DNA of 32,070 bases from JAXMHN01 sp964578605. GTDB lineage: Bacteria; Verrucomicrobiota; Verrucomicrobiia; Limisphaerales; SIBE01. The stretch's first letter is position 1. The number at the start of each line of letters is the position of its first letter. This document shows positions 1 to 6,595 of the stretch, in pieces. The position numbers and the translations under genes are program-made. The DNA lies in NCBI GenBank assembly GCA_964578605.1, contig CAZODO010000072.1:1-32070 (forward strand). Direction: 5' to 3'. The notes beneath the pieces were generated by a model. The model searched no databases. It was not told the origin of the DNA and saw only the letters and a program-made list of their open reading frames with translations.

Positions 1-623
1 GCCCGCCGGGATCTGTGCGGGGGGCGCCGGGTAACCGGCGTCCCTACCGCGACATCACGATAGGGGATAACGGCGGAAAAATCTGAGATGCGCACTCCTC
101 CGGCTCTCTTGAAGAGGAGCGCGGCAAAACCGGCCAGAACGGCGAGAAGACCGATGGCGGGTTCGGGGCAAATAATCGGCGACATCGTGCCAAGTTGAAG
201 GTTGGGCGGGACGATCAAGTCGCCCCCCAACATCACCCAATAAGGACCCGCATCGAGCGCAGTCCCACCCGGACCGAGCAGACGCACCAGCACGTCCGCC
301 GCCGCACCCGCGGCAACCCCCGCCACCGTGACCGTCACGCCGACGACGTAACCGGCCTGTGGCGTCCCGGCAGCACCGCGGAACGTTGTGGAAGGTGGGT
401 TTAACGGGAGGAGGTTAGCTACCGGCGTTCCCTGTGGTCCGCCGAACAGTTGCACGATCCAGTCCGGCGAACCGATAGAGCTGTATCCGGCCGGGTCGGT
501 GCAGGGGAGTACAAACCGGGCGTCGACTTCCGTTCCGATCCGATTGTTGAAGTAGAACTGTCCTTGGCCCCACGCCATCTGGACCAGGGTGAGACACCCG
601 AGCAAACAGGCCACGGTTTTCAT
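1..623 (-). CDS. PEP-CTERM-like exported protein (C-terminus runs off window)
   Basis: The frame opens at ATG 623 with a good AGGA ribosome-binding site at 632-635 (8-nt spacing) and stays open to base 1. Residues 1-20 form a signal peptide (MKTVACLLGCLTLVQMAWGQ). The middle, about residues 21-145, is a small beta-rich, Gly/Ala/Val-rich exported domain I cannot name. Residues 153-173 look like a PEP-CTERM sorting tail: a PEP triplet, a hydrophobic stretch (AIGLLAVLAGFAALLF) and a basic KR. In such families the tail anchors the protein until an exosortase-like enzyme processes it. Proteins of this type normally stop a few residues after the basic cluster. Here translation continues for at least 34 more residues into repeat DNA at the window edge, so the native stop may be lost or the C-terminus extended. 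The substrate or role is unknown. Confidence 0.68.
   Translation of the reverse strand, partial: MKTVACLLGCLTLVQMAWGQGQFYFNNRIGTEVDARFVLPCTDPAGYSSIGSPDWIVQLFGGPQGTPVANLLPLNPPSTTFRGAAGTPQAGYVVGVTVTVAGVAAGAAADVLVRLLGPGGTALDAGPYWVMLGGDLIVPPNLQLGTMSPIICPEPAIGLLAVLAGFAALLFKRAGGVRISDFSAVIPYRDVAVGTPVTRRPPHRSRR
22..44. repeat. Short GC-rich inverted repeat at window edge
   Basis: CGCCGG (25-30) and CCGGCG (35-40) flank GTAA, with partly matching outer bases. It lies inside the open C-terminal extension of the PEP-CTERM-like gene and resembles the GC-rich dispersed palindromes seen elsewhere in this window. Confidence 0.45.
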
Positions 624-690
624 AGGGCCGATCCTACGAAATCGCATTGGGAACGTCTACTTTAGCTTGCTCAAGAAAGGTAGCAGCGCC

Positions 691-711
691 GGACCGCCGG
701 GCCGGCCATTG
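691..711. repeat. Dispersed 21-bp repeat, copy 1
   Basis: Twenty of 21 bases match 20511-20531 in the same orientation; the segment begins GGACCGCCGGGC and ends GGCCATTG. Both copies are intergenic. Confidence 0.6.
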
Positions 712-750
712 GGCATAGGTAATTACTGGCATTGACCCGTTGCCATTTCG

Positions 751-853
751 GAGCGCCCGGTCTGTAACCGGCTTTATGACACCCATTTGTCGTGCCCGTG
801 AAGCGGGATCCAACGCAACGGCAGCCCGTAAAGCCGGATGCAAACCGGCGCTC
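751..853. repeat. Long imperfect inverted repeat, family A copy 1
   Basis: The left arm (751-775, starting GAGCGCCCGG) pairs imperfectly with the right arm (830-853, ending CCGGCGCTC), with one extra base and a few mismatches. The arms match those of the perfect copy at 6250-6330, so this is a dispersed family. A stem-loop or cruciform is expected; its function is unknown. Confidence 0.7.
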
Positions 854-941
854 CGCCCGAAAAACGCCGAAAGAAGTCCGAGTGCCGAAGTCGATCTCCG
901 AGACAGGCCTCTCAATATCCTTCGGCCCAATCGCTTACAGC

Positions 942-964
942 GATGATGACAAATTGTCACCATC
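942..964. promoter_or_regulatory. 23-bp palindrome, ACAAATTGT family, copy 1
   Basis: The core TGACAAATTGTCA (947-959) is a perfect palindrome around a central A, flanked by GATGA on the left and CCATC on the right, which pair in 4 of 5 positions. It is related to 1984-2006 and 10460-10478. Symmetry and size fit a dimeric transcription-factor operator; a mobile palindromic repeat is the alternative. Confidence 0.45.
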
Positions 965-1120
965 TCTTCGTTCAAGCTGGCGGATCAGCCTTGGGCTCCA
1001 TACCTGCAGGCTCGCCGGTCTTACGCTTTTCACAGTGCGCACTCCGAAGTCAAGCGTGCAAGGATGACCAGTCGAGCGTGTTGAGTGTCGACTCTGAGAT
1101 CGTAAGCGGCCGGCGAAGAA

Positions 1121-1777
1121 TCAGGGCTGAGCGGAAGGATTGCGCCCAAACACTTTCATCACGGCTTCCGTCCGCGTGCGGACGTGCAGCTTTTCGTAGG
1201 TATGATGGATATGGGTGCGGACGGTCTCCACGCTGATGCCCAATTGGGCGGCGATCTCCTTATAGAGACAGCCCTTGCCGAGCAAGTTGATGATCTCGGT
1301 TTCGCGCGGGGAGAGGTTCTCAAATGCTGCGCCCGGCCGCGGCTGCTGGAAGACTTCAACCACTCGGCGGGCAATCTGGCTGGACATGGGAGATCCTCCG
1401 CGGTGGAGGTCAAGGATGGCGTCGAGCAGTTTGTTGGGAGGCGTTTGCTTAAGGAGGTAGCCCGAGGCCCCGGCGCTGAGCGACTGGAAAATCCGATCGT
1501 GATCTTCGAACACGGTCAGCATCATGATCTGCAGACCCGGTTGGCGCTGTTTGAGCAATCGAATGCATTCGATCCCGGACATGCCCGGCAGATGAATATC
1601 CATGAGGATAATGTCGGGTTTAAGGGCCGGAATTCTTGCCAGTGCTTCCTCGGCAGAGCGCAGGGCAGCCACACATTCGCAGCGGCCCGAATTGCTCATG
1701 AGCACTTCAAGGCCCGAGCGGACCGCGGCATCGTCCTCGACAAGCGCGACACGAATCGTTTGCACCTCACTGGGCAT
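1121..1777 (-). CDS. NarL/FixJ-family response regulator
   Basis: This 218-residue protein has the two expected domains. Residues 9-125 are a receiver domain with acidic E14-D15-D16, phosphoacceptor D60 (in ILMDIHLPGMSG), T88 and K110. Residues 152-212 are a LuxR-type helix-turn-helix (LSPRETEIINLLGKG...ISVETVRTHI). It should bind DNA as a phosphorylation-dependent dimer. It lies downstream of, and on the same strand as, the large sensor kinase at 2058-5432, its probable partner, but 280 bp separate them. That gap contains two palindromes that could be its own operator. ATG 1777 lacks a clear ribosome-binding site. The family is certain; the target genes are unknown, with the neighbouring exported proteins as the simplest guess. 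Confidence 0.93.
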   Translation of the reverse strand: MPSEVQTIRVALVEDDAAVRSGLEVLMSNSGRCECVAALRSAEEALARIPALKPDIILMDIHLPGMSGIECIRLLKQRQPGLQIMMLTVFEDHDRIFQSLSAGASGYLLKQTPPNKLLDAILDLHRGGSPMSSQIARRVVEVFQQPRPGAAFENLSPRETEIINLLGKGCLYKEIAAQLGISVETVRTHIHHTYEKLHVRTRTEAVMKVFGRNPSAQP

Positions 1778-1928
1778 GTCTATGAGAGGATGGCGGTTCT
1801 GGCAGGAATCGGCAATCCCACAAACGTTGGAGGCAGCAATTCGGGCGCATCTCGCGCTTTCCGCTCTGGCAAGATCCCGTAAGCCTCGCTTTAGAAAGCG
1901 CCGATCGGGCGGCCAAATGTGGCACAGT

Positions 1929-1949
1929 CTGGTGACTAAAAGTCACCAG
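1929..1949. promoter_or_regulatory. Perfect 9-bp inverted repeat upstream of the response regulator
   Basis: CTGGTGACT (1929-1937) and AGTCACCAG (1941-1949) are perfectly complementary around AAA. The site is 152 bp upstream of the response regulator start, in the gap after the kinase. It could be an operator, or a small hairpin in a joint transcript. There is no U-tract. Confidence 0.4.
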
Positions 1950-1983
1950 TTGGGTAAGCTCCTTGCGCTCAATATCTTGAGTT

Positions 1984-2006
1984 GATGAGAACAAATTGTT
2001 CCCATC
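1984..2006. promoter_or_regulatory. 23-bp palindrome, ACAAATTGT family, copy 2
   Basis: The core GAACAAATTGTTC (1989-2001) has the same GATGA and CCATC flanks as copy 1. Compared with copy 1, the two outer core bases on each side differ, yet both arms changed together so the palindrome is kept. It lies between the sensor kinase stop and the response regulator start. Confidence 0.5.
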
Positions 2007-2057
2007 ACCATCGGCTGTGTTTCACGCTTGTCCTGGCTCTTACGCTTGCCCTGACCC

Positions 2058-5000
2058 CTATTTCAACGGCAGGGTGCAACGAATCCTCACGCCCTTCTCC
2101 GGCTGTGACTCAAGCGTGAACTCCCCTCCCAGATCCCGGATTCGCCGCTCCATATTGCCCAGACCGTTCCCTCCAGGACGTCGCGGACCGGCCAGACCTT
2201 GGCCGTTGTCCTCGATGCGCAGGTGTAGTCGGCCATCTGCCAAGTGAAGCTGCACATGGACCTCGCTGGCCTGGGAGTGTTTGATAACGTTGTTCAGCGC
2301 CTCCTTCACGACCAGCAAGAGGTTGCGCCTGAAACTGGCCGATACCCGGTGGTCAGGGACGGTCGCTGGAAACTCAAGATGCGGAACAACGGGAGTGTCC
2401 TCGAGTTGCGCGGCGGCGTGTTCCCGCAAGAAAGCCACAAGATTGTCGAGCTTGTCGTTCCGAGGGTTGGTTACCCAGACCAACTCACTCATCCGGGCTG
2501 TCACGTCCCGCGCCGAGCTGGATATACGATCCAAGGTGGAGCGCGTTTGAGGTGGAAGAGTGGACTGGCTCTTTGCCACCTCGCCCAGAATGGTGATCTG
2601 CGTAAGAGCGGCGCCGAGTTCATCGTGCATGTCCGCAGCGATGCGTTCCTTTTCCGCGGCCAGGGCTTGCTCCTGGCGCACGGAGTGAAGGCGGCGCAGG
2701 GTTCGCAAGCGGTGCGCGTGCAATCCGAGAGCCGCGAGAACGAGGGCCAAGACCGCGCTGAAACGGAAGAGCAGCGTTTGCCAGAAGAACGGCTGGATCT
2801 CAAACTCCAGCGAGGTTGGAACGGAACTCCAGATCCCATGCGCATTGGCTGCCGTCACCTGAAAACGATAGGGCCCTGGGCGCAGGTTGGTGTAGAAGGC
2901 CAGCCGCAGATCGGTCTCCGCGCACCACTCAGCGTCGTACCCTTCGAGGCGATGACGGAACTTGAGCCGGTCGGCGCCCACAAGGCTGATCGCGGTGTAG
3001 TGGAACTCGAGTTGCTGACCGGAGCCGGGGGGCAACCGAAGGCGGCTGTCTCGAGCCGCAGCCGCATTTGCACGGATGCGGTTGGGCTGGGGCAACTCAC
3101 GACGATTCACGATGAGCCGTTCGATCACCGCTGGCAATGGCTTCGTGTCCAGGGAGACGCGCCGGGGATCAAACCGGGCGAGCCCGTTGCGGGTCGCGAC
3201 CCAGATGTGGCCATCGGGTGTTTTGGCCATCGTCGGGTAGTGAAGACTGGAGCACTCCGGGGTCAGCAATCCGTCGCGCAGGCCCAGGGTGAGGCTTTGG
3301 ACACGAGACAAGCGACCGTCCAGGAAAGCGTCCAGATCTTGCCGCTGAACGCGGTGAATCCCCCGTTTGCCGCTGATCCAGAAATTGCCGCGATCGTCCT
3401 CAATCAGATCAAAGAAAACGTCACTGGGAAGGCCGTTGGTGGCGGTGACGGTTTGAAACTGCCCGTCGCGGCGGCGGGTCAGCCCGAATTCCGTGACCGT
3501 CCAGAGCGCTCCCGCGTCGTCGAGATGCACCGGGACGCATCGGTTTGCTGGTAAACCATCCTTAACCGTAAAGCCTTTCACCTCTCCCTGGCTTACGCGA
3601 AAGAGGCCGTTCGCCAGCGACCCAAACCAGATGGAACCGTCGCGATCCTCTACCAGGCCGAGTGGCCAGATGTTGGGAAGTTCCTTGCCTGCCTCGAAAC
3701 GGCCGAACGTGGACTCGGTGCTCTCCGGGTCAGGCACCCAACCGACCTCGTTAACTCGCACGAAGTTCCTTGGGTTGAGCCATGTGACCCCGCGCTCACA
3801 GGCCACCCAGAGTTTCCCATCACGCGCGAACCGAAGACTGTTCGGATCCTGCCAGTCCAACCCCAGCACGATAAACTCGCGTCGTGAGGTTAGCCGTTGC
3901 AGGGCGCCGTCTCCCCAGAGGGCTGCACCGAACCAGGGCTGGCCATCGGGGCCGATCGCGACAGTGCGAAGCGAGCCGACGAGATGCGACGCCCAGTGGC
4001 CATCGCGCCAACCGGATAAACCGGCCGAGGTGGCGGCCCAGACGCCGCCATCGGGAGCGGCACAAACAGACCGAACATCGTTCGCGGGCAGTCCATCTTC
4101 CGTCGTGTCCACGTGAATTAATCGCTCCCTGAGCAAGTGCAGTCCGTCCTCCTCAGTGCCGAACCACACTCCGCCTTCCCGGTTGGCCGAAAGGCAGGAG
4201 ATCTCTGGGTTTGCGCTGTAACCCGGGATTTCGATCTTCTCCAGCCGGCCCTCTCGCACTCGGGCTAGATCATCCAAGACGCCAAGCCAAGTGCCGTCGA
4301 GCGCGGCCGGACCGCTCCAGCGGGCGGTCCAGGGACGACTGCTGCCTGGATGCCAAAGCCAGTAAAACGCCGGAGCGCCGGCCGTCGAAGCGCGCCAGCC
4401 CATCTTCGGTTCCCACCCACAGATAACCATCTCGCGCTTGCACGACGGCCTTCACGATATTTCCCGGAAGCCCGTTTTCGGTTGTGAATCGAGCATGAAT
4501 CCAGTTCCCGCGAGAGACTGTGATGACATTGGTAGAGGCCTCGCCGGGGACGATTTGAAGAGTTGCCGCCAAACGCGCCGACGTGTTCCTTGCAAGCCGT
4601 TTCGGAAGATCCTTTGCGCACAAGCTGCGCACTTCCTCGTCCGTCAACACCCGGTCGAACGCGCAAAGATCGCGCATGTTGCCTTCGAAAACGGTGCCTG
4701 CCCGAAGCCCATTCCCCACCACCAGCCAGCGCGCGTGGATTGGCCATGGGTGAGGCTCTCGCCCTTCGAGGGCCCGTGTTCCATCCAGCCAGATCGTGCT
4801 CGTTCCATTCGTCGCACGGCTGATGGCCACGTGCCGCCAGTTGTATCCCAACGTCACGCGTTCGACCCGATCTGATTGAGTGAGATGATCGCCCGCAATG
4901 AAGCAGTCGAAGGCGCCACCGGCCGTCTGGAAAACCCACTGGATTCCGCTCGTTTCCTGGGCCAGGAGCCGAGCGAAGATGTGGGGCCGATCTTCCGGCA

Positions 5001-5432
5001 ACTCGCCCAGAAGCACAAGGTGAACACCTCGTTGGTAATGGCTGGCTGGAGTTGCACCCACGCCGTCTTCGCACCGAACTCCGTTTCGTCCTCCGCTCCG
5101 GGTGCGACCGGAGGCAGCAACCCCATCACCACCCCTTCCTGCCCGGTGATTTCATCCCGGACATCGAACAGGTTCGGCCACCAGCGAATCAGCCCGTTGG
5201 TGACCGGCAGGTCGACAGGCAGGGGTTGAATCGTGCGCAGTTCGACCGGCGTGGCAGGGGCCGGTTGAGCCGCCCGGCTGACGCCTTCCTCAGAAAAGAC
5301 GTCGGCGCCCAAACTGATCAGGCATGTGATCGGCAAGACCAAGCACCCACCTGGAAAAACCCCCCGGAACATGGTGCTTGGACCTTGCCAAACAGGCAGG
5401 CGCAACGCAAGCCGGAACCAGCAACACTTCAC
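2058..5432 (-). CDS. LamG/two-component-propeller/Y_Y_Y sensor histidine kinase, frame interrupted twice
   Basis: GTG 5432 follows a strong AGGAGG (5441-5446, 8-nt spacing). The reading then needs two one-base corrections, near 5000-5006 and 4350-4380. These cancel, so the total is 1125 codons including the stop. Order: a hydrophobic export segment (about residues 1-45), a LamG-like domain (about 75-290), a Reg_prop beta-propeller (starting FTTENGLPGNIVKAV; repeated LWVGT/IWFGS blades), Y_Y_Y domain (about 815-880), membrane helix (about 886-905), then a HisKA_3 dimerisation helix with H936 (ADMHDELGAALTQ) and HATPase_c (N-box near 1043-1052, DNGQG at 1075, GNGLGNM at 1088). The periplasmic part should sense a ligand and drive autophosphorylation on H936. 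The response regulator at 1121-1777 is the likely partner. If the indels are real, only the intact ORF 2058-4430 (propeller to kinase) could be made, without signal peptide or LamG. Confidence 0.85.
4350..4380 (-). other. Frameshift site 2 in the sensor kinase
   Basis: Upstream coding (DGYLWVGTEDGLARFDG) is in one frame; downstream coding (YWLWHPGSSRPW onward) is displaced by one base, as if one base had been added. A four-base homopolymer (AAAA on the + strand, 4364-4367) lies in the interval; removing one base gives a continuous reading. Confidence 0.7.
5000..5006 (-). other. Frameshift site 1 in the sensor kinase
   Basis: The LamG strand FTLCFWA is read in one frame and its continuation LPEDRPHIFARLLAQ in another, as if one base were missing between them. 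The original frame meets a stop at 4854-4856. Confidence 0.7.
5339..5381 (-). other. Hairpin in the 5' end of the sensor-kinase message
   Basis: CCAAGCACC and GGTGCTTGG (5339-5347 and 5373-5381) form a 9-bp stem around an in-frame ATG at 5372 that is an alternative to the preferred GTG at 5432. It could limit use of the internal ATG, or be coincidental. Confidence 0.35.
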
Positions 5433-5440
5433 TCGCGCAC

Positions 5441-5446
5441 CCTCCT
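5441..5446 (-). promoter_or_regulatory. Strong ribosome-binding site for the sensor kinase
   Basis: AGGAGG lies 8 nt before GTG 5432. It is the only full consensus site I found in the window and decides the start. It falls in the 50-bp gap after the nucleotidyltransferase stop, so the two may be co-transcribed. Confidence 0.6.
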
Positions 5447-5482
5447 GCGCTTCGGCGCGGTGAGGGTCGAGGAGAGTCGCAC

Positions 5483-5956
5483 TCAGTGCTGGCGTTTTTT
5501 GATCTCCCTGAGTTGCCTGATGGCAATGCGGTCGTGGTCGCGATTCATCGCTTCCTTGGCGCGGATGAGAGCATCGAGGCGAAGAATCCTGCAACTGCCA
5601 AACGGCAATTCAAGTTCCACGCTATGCTTCAAGACAGTCTCGAAATCGCCGATGCCCAGGACCTCACCAAGGCAATCCACAATGCCCAGATCCGTTTTCA
5701 GATAGAGGTTCTTCAAACTGGCGCACTGCTCTAACGTGAGCTCGAGAGGGAGATCCGGCCGTGAACGATGCGCCGGATGCAGGTCGGCCAGCGCCTCTCG
5801 AATGCGCCTCAGGTTCGCCTCGCTGAATCGGCAGCAGATGTCCAAATCACGGGTAACCAAAGTCACTCCGTGGGCGACAGCCGCAAATCCTCCAATCAGA
5901 ACAAACTCCGCTTGGGCCTCAACCAGTCTGCGCGTCAGTTCGCTCAGGTTTTGCAT
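5483..5956 (-). CDS. Nucleotidyltransferase (MNT/AbiEii-like), possible toxin
   Basis: This 157-residue protein has the nucleotidyltransferase fold signature: a GG pair (22-23, in VLIGGFAAVAHG), the metal-binding D37-x-D39 (TRDLDI) and a third acidic residue, D94 (LGIVDCL). The C-terminal LDALIRAKEAMNRDHDRIAI is typical of small bacterial DUF6036/AbiEii-related enzymes. Such proteins transfer a nucleotide to a tRNA or protein target, and several are toxins or antitoxins. It starts inside the end of the small upstream gene (38-bp overlap), which implies translational coupling. The enzyme family is well supported; a toxin role is inferred from the two-gene arrangement only. Confidence 0.8.
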   Translation of the reverse strand: MQNLSELTRRLVEAQAEFVLIGGFAAVAHGVTLVTRDLDICCRFSEANLRRIREALADLHPAHRSRPDLPLELTLEQCASLKNLYLKTDLGIVDCLGEVLGIGDFETVLKHSVELELPFGSCRILRLDALIRAKEAMNRDHDRIAIRQLREIKKRQH

Positions 5957-6170
5957 CGCGTTTCACCATTGCGGCGCGGAGGGTGTCAGCAAAGCGCAAT
6001 GCGTCATCATTGGCCTGCATCCGCTCCCAAGGCGTTTTCGCCAGGCTGTCCTCCAGCAGCGAACCATCGATTTCATCATCTGGGCCAATGCGGGATGTCG
6101 GGCTGCTTTCGTGCACCGTTGAGTCGGGCTTGGAGTTGTCCGCGCTCACCTCATCCAGGCTCGAGTTCAT
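5919..6170 (-). CDS. Small protein coupled to the nucleotidyltransferase, candidate antitoxin
   Basis: The product is 83 residues from ATG 6170 (GTG at 6188 is an alternative). The N-terminal half is acidic and Ser-rich, likely disordered. The C-terminal half (LAKTPWERMQANDDALRFA, then DTLRAAMVKRD) looks helical and resembles short ORFs that precede nucleotidyltransferases in Verrucomicrobiota and Planctomycetota, as I recall; this was not searched. It overlaps the next gene by 38 bp. A small acidic protein coupled to a nucleotidyltransferase suggests an antitoxin or specificity partner. There is no clear ribosome-binding site. Confidence 0.6.
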   Translation of the reverse strand: MNSSLDEVSADNSKPDSTVHESSPTSRIGPDDEIDGSLLEDSLAKTPWERMQANDDALRFADTLRAAMVKRDAKPERTDAQTG

Positions 6171-6595
6171 CACCGCGAGCTTACGCACGGGCTCATGGAC
6201 GTCAAGCGGAGCGCCTGCCGTACTTTTCAGGTTGGCCTGCTATCATTCGGAGCGCCGGCTTGCAGCCGGCTTGGTTTTCACCGCCGCACGGACCGACGAG
6301 CGCCATCAAGCCGGCTGCAAGCCGGCGCTCAGAAGAAGATGAGGATTGCTGCTGTCAATGAGGGATTCGGCGGCAAAAACAATGAGGCGTGATGCACCAA
6401 CGAAAGTTCAGGAGCGGCTCAGCCAGCGGGAAAAATACAACGTTTGTGGGAATAGACGCCGAAGAGGAGGTCAACCTAGAGTAGCGGCACCAGTTCTCGA
6501 ATGACCAGTTCTTGTCCTATGCATTCTAACTGGCGCTGCTCACGGTGTCAGCCGGAGCGGTGCAACTCACGAAACCAACACCAACTCAGATCCGA
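6171..6595. other. Intergenic region between divergent units
   Basis: The region separates the minus-strand toxin-antitoxin-like pair from the plus-strand protease. It holds the perfect long inverted repeat 6250-6330. I see no RNA gene and no strong promoter match in the remainder. Confidence 0.5.
6250..6330. repeat. Perfect long inverted repeat with nested palindromes, family A copy 2
   Basis: The arms 6250-6272 and 6308-6330 are 23 bp each and perfectly complementary, separated by 35 bases. Each arm is itself palindromic (GCCGGCT, TGC, AGCCGGC), so the element can fold either as one long hairpin or as two small ones. It is related to 751-853. Confidence 0.8.

Larger units (their letters stand above)
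624..1120. other. Intergenic region rich in repeats
   Basis: No convincing gene is visible. The 497 bases between the response regulator stop and the PEP-CTERM-like start hold a short dispersed repeat (691-711), a long imperfect inverted repeat (751-853) and a 23-bp palindrome (942-964). Open frames here translate the repeat arms (for example SAGLHPALRAA) and show no domain or signal peptide. Confidence 0.6.

Noticed and set aside
634..975. 113-codon minus-strand frame
   Set aside because: It mainly translates the family A repeat arms (SAGLHPALRAA) and crosses a palindrome.
1989..2001. GAACAAATTGTTC as a LexA (SOS) box
   Set aside because: It resembles the GAAC-N4-GTTC Gram-positive box but has a 5-base spacer, and no SOS gene is adjacent.
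2244..3554. 436-codon + strand frame
   Set aside because: It lies fully antisense to the conserved kinase/propeller coding, has no domain or signal and reflects GC-rich third-position bias.
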